A stretch of 64,000 nt of DNA from Pseudomonas sp. S06B 330 (GCF_002845275.2 NZ_CP088149.1:3964501-4028500); one strand, 5' to 3'. Shown: positions 1 to 10,174, counted from the stretch's first letter. Made by a program: numbers and translations. Notes: a model not told the origin generated them from the sequence alone.

Positions 1-1
1 G

Positions 2-538
2 ATTGATGAAGACGAGATGCTGCAGCTCAACCCGGCGTTCAAGAAGCGCATGACGGTTGATGGCCCGCAGCAACTGCTGGTGCCGACTGCCAAGGCGCAG
101 CTGCTGACGGCCAGCCTGTCGAACATGAAGCCGGATGAACTGCTGTCGTTGCAGCCGAAAAAAGCCGTGTTCGAAGCAGCACTGGCCGAGGCCGCACCAC
201 GCACCACGACCACCCGCAGCAGCCGCTACCGGGTCAAGCACGGCGACAACCTGGGCAGCATCGCCAAGGCCAACAAGGTCAGCGTCAAAGACCTGCAGCG
301 CTGGAACAAATTGTCGGGCCATAGCCTCAAGGCCGGCCAGACCCTGGTCATGCAAAGCGCCCAGCCAGTCGGCAAAAACCAGAAAAAATCCACGCAGTAC
401 AAGGTACGCAAAGGCGACTCCCTGTACGCGGTGGCCAAGCGTTTCAACGTCGAGATGCAGCACCTCAAACGCTGGAATCCTCGTAGTGGTCACGCCCTCA
501 AGCCAGGCCAGACCCTGACCGTTTACCTCCCGCACTAA
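2..538 (+). CDS. mltD: MltD, membrane-bound lytic murein transglycosylase D (3' part)
   Basis: The 5' end lies outside the window; the reading frame is open from base 2 and about 178 C-terminal residues are visible. They contain two LysM peptidoglycan-binding repeats, one starting YRVKHGDNLGSIA (about bases 227-355) and one starting YKVRKGDSLYAVA (about 398-530), each closing with a GxxLKxGQTL motif. A lytic transglycosylase domain would lie upstream; MltD enzymes cleave the MurNAc-GlcNAc bond of peptidoglycan in the periplasm, with LysM repeats anchoring them to the wall. The following transporter operon is in the same order in P. aeruginosa, which supports mltD over other LysM proteins. The catalytic domain itself cannot be seen here. 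Confidence 0.85.
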   Translation: MDEDEMLQLNPAFKKRMTVDGPQQLLVPTAKAQLLTASLSNMKPDELLSLQPKKAVFEAALAEAAPRTTTTRSSRYRVKHGDNLGSIAKANKVSVKDLQRWNKLSGHSLKAGQTLVMQSAQPVGKNQKKSTQYKVRKGDSLYAVAKRFNVEMQHLKRWNPRSGHALKPGQTLTVYLPH

Positions 539-662
539 GCAACAGGCTCCGTGCGATAAGCCGGAGCCAGCCTCACCGTCCTGGCGGACCTCTTTTTCCA
601 GCCGATACAAGCTGTTACTGTAGCTGGAACAAAGCCCAAGCCGCCTGGATCGGATCGCCGAC

Positions 663-2495
663 TTGATACGTCCCCTCCTGTTGCTGTCATTCAGCCTGGT
701 CTTGAGCTTTCCCGCGGGCGCCACAATCAGCGAAAGCCATGGTTACGCCCAGTTCGGCACGCTCAAGTATTCAGCCAAGTTCACCCATTTCGACTGGGTC
801 AATCCGCAAGCGCCCAAGGGCGGCACCTTGCGTGCCATGGCATTTGGCACGTTCGATACCCTCAACCCGTACACGTTCAAGGGTTCAAGCCCGGTCACCA
901 CGCCAAACTTCCTCCAGTATGGGGTCACCGAGCTCAATGAGCCGTTAATGGTCGGTACCGGTCAGTACGATCCCTCAGGGGATGAACCGACATCGAGTTA
1001 CGGGCTGATCGCCGGCTCCGTGGAGTACAGCGAGGACCGCAGCTGGGTGGTGTTCAATCTGCGCCCGGAAGCACGCTTCCATGACGGCCATCCGATTACC
1101 GCCAGCGACGTGGCGTTTTCCTATCGCACCCTGCTCAAGGAAGGTCACCCGATCTACCGCACCAACCTGCAGGAAGTGAAACGGGTCGACATCCTCAACC
1201 CGCGGCGTATTCGCTTCGTGTTCAAGCGTGCCGGCAATCCCTTGCTGATCCTGCGCCTGGGCGAAATGCCGGTACTGCCAGCACACTACTGGAAAGGTCG
1301 CGACTTCAAGGCCACCACCTTTGAGCCGCCACTGGGCAGCGGCCCCTACCGCATCAGCCAGGTCCAGCCGGGGCGCCGCCTGGTGTTCGAGCGGGTCAAG
1401 GATTACTGGGGCAAGGACCTTGCGGTTAACCGTGGGAAATACAACTTCGCCCGGGTCGAGTACGAGTTTTACCGCGACAGCGCCGTGGCCTTCGAAGCGT
1501 TCAAAGCCGGTGAGTTCGATATCTACATCGAGCACCAGGCCAAGAACTGGGCCAACGGCTACAACTTCCCGGCAGTACGTCGTGGCGAGGTGATCAAGGC
1601 GCAGATCCCGCACAAGATCCCAACCCAGACCCAAGGCCTGTTCATGAACAGCCGCCGCCCAGCCTTCAGCGATGCCAGGGTCCGCCAGGCACTGGGTTTG
1701 ATGCTGGATTTCGAGTGGACCAACCGCGCCTTGTTCAGCAGCGCCTACCGCCGCGCCACCAGCTATTACCCAAACAGCGAATTTGCCGCCAGCGGTCTGC
1801 CGGTGGGCAAAGAGTGGCTATTGCTTGCGCCCTACCGCGAGCAATTACCAGCAGCCATGTTTACCGAACCTTACAAGGTCAGCCACACCGACGGGCGCGG
1901 CATCAATCGCCAGACCCTGCGCCAGGCCCTCAAGCTGTTGGCCCAGGCGGGCTGGAAGCTCAACGGCCAGCGCCTGCTCGATAGCAACGGCACGCCGCTG
2001 AAACTTGAACTGTTGCTGGTCAATCCGAACCTGGAGCGGATCCTGCAACCTTATGTCGAAAATCTTGCCAGCATTGGCATCGACGCGCGCTTGCGCACCG
2101 TAGACCGAGCTCAGTACAAACAACGTCTGGACCAGTTCGACTTCGACATGATTCTGATGACCCTGAGCCAGACCCTTAGCCCCGGCCTTGAGCAGTGGCT
2201 GTACTTTCACTCAAGCCAGGCCTCGACCAAAGGCAGCAAGAACTATGCTGGCGTGAAAGACCCGGTGATCGATCACCTGCTCGACACCCTGCTCGCCGCC
2301 CAAAGCCGCGATGAACAAGTGGCAGCGGCACGCGCCCTGGACCGGACGCTACTCTGGCAGCACTACATGATTCCCAACTGGTACCTGGACAATCACCGCC
2401 TGGCCTACCGCAACCGGTTCGCCTTCGTCACCACGCCGCCCTACACCCTGGGGCTCAATAGCTGGTGGATAAAGCCTTCGGAGAACACCCAATGA
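663..2495 (+). CDS. YejA-like periplasmic oligopeptide-binding protein (first of two)
   Basis: 610-residue family 5 extracellular solute-binding protein. It has an N-terminal signal peptide (hydrophobic LLLLSFSLVLSF ending near AGAT) and the SBP_bac_5 signatures [25 protein letters not shown] and LGSGPYRI. It should capture oligopeptides in the periplasm for the permeases encoded downstream; the nearest known family is YejA, of the microcin C / peptide importer YejABEF. The start is taken as TTG at 663, because an in-frame stop at 621-623 leaves only CTG or TTG codons before the signal peptide. The last bases overlap the next gene (ATGA), so the two are translationally coupled. It is clearly paralogous to the next protein. 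Confidence 0.9.
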   Translation: MIRPLLLLSFSLVLSFPAGATISESHGYAQFGTLKYSAKFTHFDWVNPQAPKGGTLRAMAFGTFDTLNPYTFKGSSPVTTPNFLQYGVTELNEPLMVGTGQYDPSGDEPTSSYGLIAGSVEYSEDRSWVVFNLRPEARFHDGHPITASDVAFSYRTLLKEGHPIYRTNLQEVKRVDILNPRRIRFVFKRAGNPLLILRLGEMPVLPAHYWKGRDFKATTFEPPLGSGPYRISQVQPGRRLVFERVKDYWGKDLAVNRGKYNFARVEYEFYRDSAVAFEAFKAGEFDIYIEHQAKNWANGYNFPAVRRGEVIKAQIPHKIPTQTQGLFMNSRRPAFSDARVRQALGLMLDFEWTNRALFSSAYRRATSYYPNSEFAASGLPVGKEWLLLAPYREQLPAAMFTEPYKVSHTDGRGINRQTLRQALKLLAQAGWKLNGQRLLDSNGTPLKLELLLVNPNLERILQPYVENLASIGIDARLRTVDRAQYKQRLDQFDFDMILMTLSQTLSPGLEQWLYFHSSQASTKGSKNYAGVKDPVIDHLLDTLLAAQSRDEQVAAARALDRTLLWQHYMIPNWYLDNHRLAYRNRFAFVTTPPYTLGLNSWWIKPSENTQ

Positions 2496-4339
2496 TGTCA
2501 CTGCCCCGCCTGCCCCTGAAGGCCTGCGCCCTGCTGCTGACCTGTCTGAGTGCCCAGGCACTGGCCGCCCCGCAACACGCCCTGACCCTGTATGACGAAG
2601 CGCCCAAGTACCCAGCCAACTTCAAGCACTTCGATTACGTCAATCCGGATGCCCCCAAAGGCGGCACCTTTCGCCAGGCCGGTTTCGGCGGCTTCGACAG
2701 CCTAAACCCGTACATCAACAAGGGCGTTCCGGCCGACGACATCGGCCTAATCTATGACACCCTGATGACCCAAAGCCTGGACGAACCCTTCACCGAGTAC
2801 GGCCTGGTGGCCGGCAAGATCGAGAAGGCCCCGGACAACAGCTGGGTGCGCTTCTACCTTCGCCCTGAAGCGCGCTTTCACGATGGCCACCCGATTCACG
2901 CCGACGACGTGGTGTTCACCTTCAACACCTTAATCAAACAGGGCGCACCGCTGTTTCGTGGCTATTACGCTGACGTTGCCGAGGTTATCGCTGAAGACCC
3001 ACAGCGCGTCCTGTTCAAGTTCAAGCACAATAACAACCGCGAGTTACCACTGATCCTCGGCCAGCTGCCGGTGCTGCCCAAGCATTGGTGGGAAGGCCGT
3101 GACTTCACCAAGGGCAACCTGGAAGTTCCGCTGGGCAGCGGTCCGTACCAGGTTGCAGAGGTCAAGGCTGGACGCTCGATCCGCTATGAAAGGGTCAAGG
3201 ACTACTGGGGCAAGGACCTCGCCGTCAATCGTGGTTTCTACAACTTCGATGTCATGACCACCGACTACTACCGCGACAATTCAGTGGCCCTCGAAGCACT
3301 GAAGGCTGGTCAGTTCGACTACCGCCTGGAAACTGCAGCCAAAAGCTGGGCCACCGCTTACGACGTGCCTGCCGTGAGGCAAAAGCGCCTGATCCTGGAA
3401 GAGCTCCCCAACGGCAACCCGACCGGCATGCAGGGATTTGTCTACAACATACGCCGCCCGGTGTTCCAGGATGTGCGTGTTCGGGAGGCGTTGAGCCTGC
3501 TGCTGGACTTCGAATGGACCAACAAGCAGCTGTTCAACGGCGCCTATACCCGCACCCGCAGTTACTTCGAGAATTCCGAAATGGCCGCCCGCGGGCTGCC
3601 GGATGAAGCCGAACTGAAGATTCTGGAACCGCTGCGCGGCAAGGTCCCCGAGCACGTCTTCACGCAAGCCTTCAGCAACCCTGTCACCGACGGCAGCGGC
3701 ATGATCCGCGAGCAACAGCGCAAGGCCTACAAGCTGCTGCAGGATGCCGGCTGGCGCATTGTCGATGACAAGATGGTCGATGCTCAGGGCAAACCGGTAT
3801 CGATCGAGTTTCTCGTCGCCCAGACCGAGTTTGAGCGCGTGTTGCTGCCGTTCAAGCGCAACCTGTCTGACCTGGGCATCGAGCTGGTGATCCGCCGCGT
3901 CGATGTCTCGCAATACATCAACCGCCTGCGCTCACGGGATTTCGACATGATTGTCGGCGGTTTCCCGCAATCCAACTCGCCAGGAAACGAACAACGCGAA
4001 TTCTGGCAGAGTGCCGCTGCGGACAACCCCGGCAGCCGCAACTTCATCGGCTTGAAAGACCCGGCCATCGACAGCCTGGTCGAAGACCTGATCAACGCCG
4101 ACTCGCGTCAGAGCCTGATCGAACACTGCCGCGCCTTGGACCGCGTCCTGCAATGGGGCTACTACCTGATCCCCAACTGGCACATCAAGACCTGGCGGGT
4201 CGCCTACTGGAACCACATAGGTCATCCCAAGGTATCGCCCAAGTACGACATTGGCATCAACACCTGGTGGATCAAGCCGGACGTCGAGCCTGCCGTGCCA
4301 CTGACGCCAGACACTGCGCCAACCGAAGGGGCGCACTAG
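2492..4339 (+). CDS. YejA-like periplasmic oligopeptide-binding protein (second of two)
   Basis: 615-residue family 5 solute-binding protein with a signal peptide ([16 protein letters not shown], cleavage likely before APQ). It shares the first protein's landmarks: [58 protein letters not shown]. The ATG at 2492 overlaps the preceding stop by four bases (ATGA) and has a GGAG ribosome site just upstream; an ATG at 2465 is in frame but lies inside the previous gene and would spoil the signal peptide. The permease yejB starts one base after the stop. Two binding proteins for one permease/ATPase set suggest a broader substrate range (inference). Confidence 0.92.
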   Translation: MMSLPRLPLKACALLLTCLSAQALAAPQHALTLYDEAPKYPANFKHFDYVNPDAPKGGTFRQAGFGGFDSLNPYINKGVPADDIGLIYDTLMTQSLDEPFTEYGLVAGKIEKAPDNSWVRFYLRPEARFHDGHPIHADDVVFTFNTLIKQGAPLFRGYYADVAEVIAEDPQRVLFKFKHNNNRELPLILGQLPVLPKHWWEGRDFTKGNLEVPLGSGPYQVAEVKAGRSIRYERVKDYWGKDLAVNRGFYNFDVMTTDYYRDNSVALEALKAGQFDYRLETAAKSWATAYDVPAVRQKRLILEELPNGNPTGMQGFVYNIRRPVFQDVRVREALSLLLDFEWTNKQLFNGAYTRTRSYFENSEMAARGLPDEAELKILEPLRGKVPEHVFTQAFSNPVTDGSGMIREQQRKAYKLLQDAGWRIVDDKMVDAQGKPVSIEFLVAQTEFERVLLPFKRNLSDLGIELVIRRVDVSQYINRLRSRDFDMIVGGFPQSNSPGNEQREFWQSAAADNPGSRNFIGLKDPAIDSLVEDLINADSRQSLIEHCRALDRVLQWGYYLIPNWHIKTWRVAYWNHIGHPKVSPKYDIGINTWWIKPDVEPAVPLTPDTAPTEGAH

Positions 4340-4340
4340 T

Positions 4341-5414
4341 ATGCTGGCCTATATCTTTCGCCGTTTGCTGCTGATCATTCCGACGCTGCTCGGCATCCTG
4401 GTCATCAACTTCATCATCATCCAGGCCGCTCCTGGCGGCCCGGTCGAGCAGATGATCGCCAAGCTCGAGGGCTTCGAAGGCGCCACCAGCCGTATCGCCG
4501 GTGGTGGCGCCGAAGTGTCGGTAGCCGGCTCCAACTACCGCGGCGCTCAAGGCCTGGACCCGGCCCTGATCAAAGAAATCGAAAAGATGTATGGCTTCGA
4601 CAAGTCGGCGCCGGAACGTCTGTGGATCATGATCAAGAACTACGCCCACCTGGATTTTGGCGACAGTTTCTTTCGTGATGCCAAGGTTATCGACCTGATC
4701 ATCGAGAAGATGCCGGTGTCGATCTCCCTGGGGTTGTGGAGCACGCTGATCATGTACCTGGTGTCGATCCCTCTGGGCATCGCCAAAGCCACCCGCCACG
4801 GCAGCCATTTCGATGTCTGGACCAGTTCGGCAATCATCATCGGCTATGCGATTCCGGCGTTTCTGTTCGCTATTTTGCTGATCGTCCTGTTCGCCGGTGG
4901 AAGCTACCTGGATTGGTTCCCGTTGCGCGGGCTGACCTCGAATAACTTCGATGAGCTCAGCACCGCTGGCAAGATCCTCGACTACTTCTGGCACCTGGTC
5001 CTGCCCGTTACCGCTCTGGTAATCGGCAACTTTGCCACCATGACCTTGCTGACCAAGAACAGCTTCCTCGATGAGATCAACAAGCAGTATGTGGTCACCG
5101 CCAAGGCCAAGGGTCTGAGCCCGAACCGGGTGCTGTATGGCCATGTGTTTCGCAACGCCATGCTGCTGGTCATCGCCGGTTTTCCGTCGGCCTTCATCGG
5201 CATTTTCTTTACCGGCTCGCTGCTGATCGAGGTGATCTTCTCCCTTGACGGCCTCGGCCTGATGAGTTTTGAGGCCGCCATCAATCGCGACTACCCGGTG
5301 GTTTTCGGCACCTTGTTCATCTTCACCCTGCTGGGCCTGGTGGTGAAACTGATCGGCGACCTGACCTACACCCTGGTCGATCCACGTATTGATTTCGGCA
5401 GCAGGGAGCACTGA
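4341..5414 (+). CDS. yejB: YejB, ABC peptide transporter permease
   Basis: 357-residue inner-membrane permease of the DppB/OppB type (BPD_transp_1). It starts with [22 protein letters not shown], typical of the family, then a periplasmic insert, then the core membrane segments. The cytoplasmic coupling (EAA) region is seen at [20 protein letters not shown], followed by the C-terminal [14 protein letters not shown] characteristic of YejB/DppB proteins. The long insert carrying [16 protein letters not shown] between TM1 and the core distinguishes YejB from DppB. It pairs with YejE and the fused ATPase YejF. It is one base after the second binding-protein gene and two bases before yejE, so these genes are one operon. 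Confidence 0.93.
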   Translation: MLAYIFRRLLLIIPTLLGILVINFIIIQAAPGGPVEQMIAKLEGFEGATSRIAGGGAEVSVAGSNYRGAQGLDPALIKEIEKMYGFDKSAPERLWIMIKNYAHLDFGDSFFRDAKVIDLIIEKMPVSISLGLWSTLIMYLVSIPLGIAKATRHGSHFDVWTSSAIIIGYAIPAFLFAILLIVLFAGGSYLDWFPLRGLTSNNFDELSTAGKILDYFWHLVLPVTALVIGNFATMTLLTKNSFLDEINKQYVVTAKAKGLSPNRVLYGHVFRNAMLLVIAGFPSAFIGIFFTGSLLIEVIFSLDGLGLMSFEAAINRDYPVVFGTLFIFTLLGLVVKLIGDLTYTLVDPRIDFGSREH

Positions 5415-5415
5415 T

Positions 5416-6435
5416 ATGAACCTGTCCCCGCTCAACCGTCGACGCTTCGAGCGCTTCAAGGCCAACCGCCGTGGCTGGTGGTCGTTATGGCTGTTCCTGA
5501 TCCTGTTTGGCCTAAGCCTGGGCGCCGAACTGATCGCCAACGACAAGCCCTTGGCCGTGCGTTACGACGGCGAATGGTATTTCCCGGCGCTCAAGCGCTA
5601 CCCGGAAACCACCTTCGGCGGCGAATTTCCACTGGAGGCCAACTACAAGAGCCCCTACATCCGTGAATTGCTGGCCGCCAAGGACAGCTGGGTGCTGTGG
5701 GCGCCGATCCCATTCAGCTACCAGAGCATCAACTACGACCTCAAGGTCCCCGCCCCTGCGCCCCCCTCGACGCAGAACTGGCTGGGTACCGACGACCAGG
5801 GCCGTGACGTGCTCGCCCGGGTCATTTACGGCTTTCGCATCTCAGTGCTGTTCGCCCTGACCCTGACCATTCTCAGCTCGATCATCGGCGTGCTGGCGGG
5901 CGCCCTGCAGGGGTTCTATGGCGGCTGGGTGGATCTGGCCGGGCAACGCTTCCTGGAGATCTGGTCGGGCCTGCCAGTGCTGTACCTGCTGATCATCCTC
6001 GCCAGCTTCGTCCAACCGAACTTCTGGTGGCTACTGGGGATCATGCTGCTGTTTTCCTGGATGAGCCTGGTGGATGTCGTGCGCGCTGAATTTCTGCGTG
6101 GGCGCAACCTCGAGTATGTCCGTGCAGCACGTGCCCTGGGTATGCAGGACGGTCCGATCATGTTCCGGCATATCCTGCCCAACGCCATGATCTCGACCAT
6201 GACCTTCATGCCGTTCATCCTCACCGGCGCCATTGGCACCCTGACCGCCCTGGACTTCCTCGGCTTCGGCTTGCCGCCCGGCGCGCCATCTCTGGGTGAG
6301 CTGGTGGCTCAAGGCAAGTCCAACCTGCAAGCGCCGTGGCTGGGTATCAGTGCCTTTGCCGTACTGGCGCTGATGCTCAGCCTACTGGTGTTTATTGGTG
6401 AATCCGCCCGCGATGCCTTCGACCCGAGGAAATAA
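5416..6435 (+). CDS. yejE: YejE, ABC peptide transporter permease
   Basis: 339-residue permease of the DppC/OppC type: one N-terminal membrane segment (WWSLWLFLILFGLSLGAEL), a periplasmic region with LGTDDQGRDVLARVIYGFRIS, then five membrane segments. The EAA-type coupling loop is at RGRNLEYVRAARALGMQD, and the C-terminus ends SARDAFDPRK. The ATG at 5416 follows the yejB stop by two bases, with an upstream AGGGAG ribosome site; an in-frame ATG at 5389 lies inside yejB and adds residues foreign to the family. YejE forms the second half of the transmembrane channel with YejB. Confidence 0.93.
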   Translation: MNLSPLNRRRFERFKANRRGWWSLWLFLILFGLSLGAELIANDKPLAVRYDGEWYFPALKRYPETTFGGEFPLEANYKSPYIRELLAAKDSWVLWAPIPFSYQSINYDLKVPAPAPPSTQNWLGTDDQGRDVLARVIYGFRISVLFALTLTILSSIIGVLAGALQGFYGGWVDLAGQRFLEIWSGLPVLYLLIILASFVQPNFWWLLGIMLLFSWMSLVDVVRAEFLRGRNLEYVRAARALGMQDGPIMFRHILPNAMISTMTFMPFILTGAIGTLTALDFLGFGLPPGAPSLGELVAQGKSNLQAPWLGISAFAVLALMLSLLVFIGESARDAFDPRK

Positions 6436-6436
6436 A

Positions 6437-8044
6437 ATGAGCAACGAAACCTTGATCGAAGTGCGCGACCTGGCTGTCGAGTTCACCTCAGGTGATCAGG
6501 TCCAGCGCGTGGTCGAAGGCATCAGCTTCGACATTCGCCGTGGCGAAACCCTGGCTTTGGTCGGCGAGAGCGGTTCAGGCAAGTCAGTGACCGCCCATTC
6601 GATTCTGCGCCTTTTGCCCTACCCGCTGGCCCGTCACCCGTCCGGGACCATTCATTACGAAGGGCGCGACCTACTGACCCTGGATGAAAAGCAGATGCGC
6701 GGCATTCGTGGCAACCGCATCGCGATGATCTTTCAGGAGCCGATGACGTCGCTCAACCCGCTGCACAACATCGAAAAGCAGATCAACGAGATCCTGCTAT
6801 TGCACAAAGGCCTGCGCGGCAAGGAGGCCACTGCACGCACGCTGGAGCTGCTTGACCTGGTAGGCATCCCTGAGCCACACAAACGCCTCAAAGCGTTGCC
6901 ACACGAGCTCTCAGGAGGCCAGCGACAGCGAGTAATGATCGCCATGGCATTGGCGAACGAACCGGAGCTACTAATTGCCGACGAACCGACCACGGCACTG
7001 GACGTCACCGTCCAGCTGAAGATCCTTGAATTGCTCAAGTCGCTGCAGGCACGCCTGGGCATGTCGCTGCTGCTGATTAGTCATGACCTGAATCTGGTCA
7101 AGCGCGTCGCGCATCGGGTATGTGTGATGCAGCGCGGCTGCATCGTCGAACAGGCCGACTGCGCGACGCTGTTCCACAGCCCCAAACATGCCTACACGCA
7201 GATGCTTCTAGGTGCCGAGCCCAGCGGCGGCCCCGCCGACAACCCGGCAGGTAAGCCGATGCTTGAGGTTGAAGACTTGCGCGTCTGGTTCCCGATCAAA
7301 AAGGGGCTACTGCGGCGCACCGTCGATCACGTCAAGGCGGTCGACGGCATCAACTTCAGCCTGCCTCAGGGACAGACCTTGGGCATCGTCGGTGAAAGCG
7401 GCTCGGGCAAATCCACCCTGGGCCTGGCAATCCTGCGGCTGCTGGGCAGCCAGGGCGCCATTCGCTTTCAGGGCACCGCCCTTGAAGGTTTGAATCAACA
7501 ACAGGTACGCCCCTTGCGGCGGCAAATGCAGGTGGTCTTCCAGGATCCCTTCGGCAGCCTCAGCCCGCGCATGTGCGTCAGTGACATCGTTGGCGAAGGC
7601 CTGCGCATTCATCGCATGGGCACAGCAGCCGAACAAGAGCAAGCAATCATTGCCGCCTTGCAGGAAGTAGGCCTGGACCCTCAGGCCCGCCATCGCTATC
7701 CCCATGAGTTTTCCGGTGGCCAGCGCCAGCGCATCGCCATCGCCAGGGCCCTTGTGCTCAAACCGGCGCTGATCCTCCTGGACGAACCCACCTCGGCCCT
7801 GGACCGCACGGTGCAACGACAAGTGGTCGAGCTGTTGCGCTCACTGCAGAGCAAGTACAACCTGACCTACCTGTTCATCAGCCATGACCTCGCGGTGGTC
7901 AAAGCCTTGAGCCATCAGTTGATGGTGGTCAAGCAAGGCAAGGTGGTGGAACAAGGTGCCGCAGCGGATATCTTTGCTGCACCGCAACATGCCTATACCC
8001 GGCAGTTGCTCGAAGCCGCCTTCCTGGCCCCTGCCACGCGGTAG
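6437..8044 (+). CDS. yejF: YejF, fused double ATP-binding protein of the peptide ABC importer
   Basis: 535 residues with two complete ABC cassettes in one chain. Each half has Walker A GESGSGKS, a canonical signature (LSGGQRQRV in the first, FSGGQRQRI in the second), a Walker B ending DEPT, and an H-loop ISHDL. The second half carries the oligopeptide/dipeptide C-terminal extension. The chain energises import through YejBE in the cytoplasm. ATG at 6437 directly follows the yejE stop; an ATG at 6395 is in frame but inside yejE. It is the last gene of the operon; a bidirectional terminator lies at 8165-8192. In P. aeruginosa PAO1 fabI sits between this gene and ppiD, and it is absent here. Confidence 0.94.
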   Translation: MSNETLIEVRDLAVEFTSGDQVQRVVEGISFDIRRGETLALVGESGSGKSVTAHSILRLLPYPLARHPSGTIHYEGRDLLTLDEKQMRGIRGNRIAMIFQEPMTSLNPLHNIEKQINEILLLHKGLRGKEATARTLELLDLVGIPEPHKRLKALPHELSGGQRQRVMIAMALANEPELLIADEPTTALDVTVQLKILELLKSLQARLGMSLLLISHDLNLVKRVAHRVCVMQRGCIVEQADCATLFHSPKHAYTQMLLGAEPSGGPADNPAGKPMLEVEDLRVWFPIKKGLLRRTVDHVKAVDGINFSLPQGQTLGIVGESGSGKSTLGLAILRLLGSQGAIRFQGTALEGLNQQQVRPLRRQMQVVFQDPFGSLSPRMCVSDIVGEGLRIHRMGTAAEQEQAIIAALQEVGLDPQARHRYPHEFSGGQRQRIAIARALVLKPALILLDEPTSALDRTVQRQVVELLRSLQSKYNLTYLFISHDLAVVKALSHQLMVVKQGKVVEQGAAADIFAAPQHAYTRQLLEAAFLAPATR

Positions 8045-8108
8045 GAGCAACTGTCTGTCACCTAGTTAATGTGGGAGCTGGCGATGGGGCGCGTAGCGCC
8101 CCTGGCCC

Positions 8109-8134
8109 GATCGCAGCCTCACGGCAGCGGCTAC
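8109..8134 (+). repeat. REP element (single)
   Basis: The 26 bases run GATCGCAGCCT...GGCAGCGGCTAC, the palindromic core of Pseudomonas REP sequences. The same core recurs at 43415-43440 (inverted), 43503-43528 and, with changes, 54744-54769 and 47881-47910. It lies between convergent yejF and ppiD, the usual place for such elements. Confidence 0.8.
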
Positions 8135-8164
8135 AACGGGGCAGCCAAGGTTGCCCCGTCGCCA

Positions 8165-8192
8165 CAAAAAAGGCCGCTTACGCGGCCTTTTC
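8165..8192. terminator. Bidirectional terminator between yejF and ppiD
   Basis: Stem AGGCCGC-TTA-GCGGCCT flanked by an A-run on the left and TTTT on the right, so it can stop transcription from yejF (+) and from ppiD (-). Confidence 0.8.
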
Positions 8193-8211
8193 TGTTTCAA
8201 GCACGGATCAC

Positions 8212-10083
8212 TCAGTAGCGAGTGATATCCGCTTTGGCTTCCAGCTGCTTGCGGTAAGCAGCAAAGTCCTGCTGACCCGCACGCGACGCGAGGAAGCGGC
8301 GATAGGTCGCTTTCTCTTCGTCGGTAGCCGAAGCACCTTCGTTGACACCATTCAGGCGCAGTACAACCAAGCTGCCATCATTGAGGGCAACACTGCTGTA
8401 GACCGGCTTGTCCTTGGCCTCAGGCTTGCTCATGCGGAACACCGCCTGCAGCTCGACCGGATCGATGCCCTCCTGACTGCGAGAGACCGCCTCCTGAACC
8501 TTCCAGCTTTGACCTTCCTGGCTAGCGTCAGCGGCGATACTGCCGTCACGCAGGCCAGCGATCAGCGCATCAGCCTTGGCTTTCACAACAGCAGTCGCCT
8601 GCTCCTGAGCCAGGTGCTTGCGAATGCTTTCGGAGACCAGCTCCAGACCCAGTTGCTCTGGCTTGCGGTGCTCTTTGACGCGCAGTACCACGATGGTTTC
8701 CGGATCCAGCTCGATGGCAGTGCTGTTGGCGCCCTCTTCCAGTACTTCCTTACTGAAAGCAGCCTGAACCACAGCACGGTTGGCCGTGATACCTTCGCCA
8801 CCTTCACGGCCGAACGCCGGAGCGGTCTGCACCTTCAGGCCCAGTTCTTGGGCTGGCTGAGCCAGATCGGACGCTTCGAATGCAGCGTCTTCCAGCTGCT
8901 TGGTCACTTCGACAAAGCGCTGTTCAACCTGCTGGGTCTTCAGCTCACGGGTCAGCTTGTCCTTGAGGCTGGCGAACGTCGGCACTTCAGGGGCCTGTAC
9001 ATCCAGCAGCTTGATCAGGTGGAATCCGTACTCAGTGCGTACCGGCGCCGATACCTGATCCTTGTTCAGCGCATACAGCGCCTCTTCGAAGGCTGGGTCA
9101 TAGACGCCCTGCCCGGCGTAACCAAGGTCACCGCCATTATTGGCCGAACCTGGATCCTGGGAGAATTCCTTGGCCAGGGTGGCGAAGTCTTCACCTTTGG
9201 CCAGACGCTGCTGGATCTCTTCGATCTTCGCTTTGGCCTGGGCTTCGTTCACCTTGTCGTTGACTTCGATGAGGATGTGCGCGGCATGACGCTGCTCGGC
9301 CAGATTCGCGATTTCTTTCTCGTACAGTGCCTTGAGCTCGCCTTCATCGACAGTAACCTGATCGAAGAATGCCGATTTCTTCAGTTCAATGTAGTCAATG
9401 ACCACTTGATCCGGGCTCATGAACTCTTTGGCGTGCGCGTCGTAGTGCACCTTGATCTGTTCGTCGGTCACCTTGACTGCAGCTGGGTCAGCTTTGAAGG
9501 TCAACGAAGCAAAATCACGGGTCTGCTTCTCCAGGCGGGCAAACGCATTGACCTGGTCATCGGTGACAAAACCGCTGCCGGCCAGGCCTGCGCGCAGTTG
9601 TCCGATAAGCATTTCCTGAGCCAGCATTTCGCGGAATTGCAGACGGCCGTAGCCCATCTGGCGAATGACCTGATCAAAACGCTCGGCACTGAACTTGCCA
9701 TCAACCTGAAACTCAGGTGTCTGCAGGATCAGTTGGTCAAGCGCAGCTTCGGAGAAGGCGAACTTGGCGTCTTCAGCGCCCTGAAGCAGCAGCTTGCGGT
9801 CGATCAAACCTTTGAGTGCCGCTTCGCGCAGCATTTTATCGTCGAGCAACGATGGATCGAAATCCTTGCCCAGCTGTTGCATCAACTGCCGACGTTGCAT
9901 GTCGACGGCCTGGCTCAGCTCGTTCTGGCTAATGGTTTCACCATTGACCTTGGCAGCGTCCTGGCTGTTGGTGGTGGCCTGGAAGATGGCATCGAAGCCG
10001 GTCAGTGCCATCAAGGCTACGATGACACCGATGATGGTCTTGGCAATCCAACCTTGTGAATTGTCCCTGATATTCTGCAGCAT
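8212..10083 (-). CDS. ppiD: PpiD/SurA-type periplasmic peptidyl-prolyl isomerase
   Basis: 623 residues with one N-terminal membrane anchor (about residues 12-34, IAKTIIGVIVALMALTGF). A SurA_N-type chaperone domain follows. A parvulin domain begins at about residue 265, with HAAHILIEV, FATLAKEFSQDPGSANNGGDLGY and YGFHLIKLL, and a second NC-type domain follows. PpiD is tethered in the inner membrane beside the Sec translocon and assists folding of exported proteins. The start ATG at 10083 gives the usual family length. It lies downstream of hupB as in other pseudomonads, but two strong hairpins separate the two genes, so it may have its own promoter. Confidence 0.95.
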   Translation of the reverse strand: MLQNIRDNSQGWIAKTIIGVIVALMALTGFDAIFQATTNSQDAAKVNGETISQNELSQAVDMQRRQLMQQLGKDFDPSLLDDKMLREAALKGLIDRKLLLQGAEDAKFAFSEAALDQLILQTPEFQVDGKFSAERFDQVIRQMGYGRLQFREMLAQEMLIGQLRAGLAGSGFVTDDQVNAFARLEKQTRDFASLTFKADPAAVKVTDEQIKVHYDAHAKEFMSPDQVVIDYIELKKSAFFDQVTVDEGELKALYEKEIANLAEQRHAAHILIEVNDKVNEAQAKAKIEEIQQRLAKGEDFATLAKEFSQDPGSANNGGDLGYAGQGVYDPAFEEALYALNKDQVSAPVRTEYGFHLIKLLDVQAPEVPTFASLKDKLTRELKTQQVEQRFVEVTKQLEDAAFEASDLAQPAQELGLKVQTAPAFGREGGEGITANRAVVQAAFSKEVLEEGANSTAIELDPETIVVLRVKEHRKPEQLGLELVSESIRKHLAQEQATAVVKAKADALIAGLRDGSIAADASQEGQSWKVQEAVSRSQEGIDPVELQAVFRMSKPEAKDKPVYSSVALNDGSLVVLRLNGVNEGASATDEEKATYRRFLASRAGQQDFAAYRKQLEAKADITRY

Positions 10084-10150
10084 GCGTCCCCCAGAAACGG
10101 TTGTACTGAATGAAACAACCGTGGAGCGTGGGTAGATTCCTCATAGAAGA

Positions 10151-10174
10151 AAGGCGCATCCGAAGATGCGCCTT
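10151..10174 (-). terminator. Terminator downstream of hupB
   Basis: Perfect 10-bp stem AAGGCGCATC/GATGCGCCTT with a four-base loop. Read on the minus strand it is followed by a T-rich stretch (TTCTTCTAT). It lies between hupB and ppiD and would limit read-through. Confidence 0.65.

Noticed and set aside
8071..10059. Long open frame (662 codons) on the plus strand opposite ppiD
   Set aside because: Lacks ribosome site and domain; it mirrors the codon bias of ppiD, which has a clear parvulin domain.
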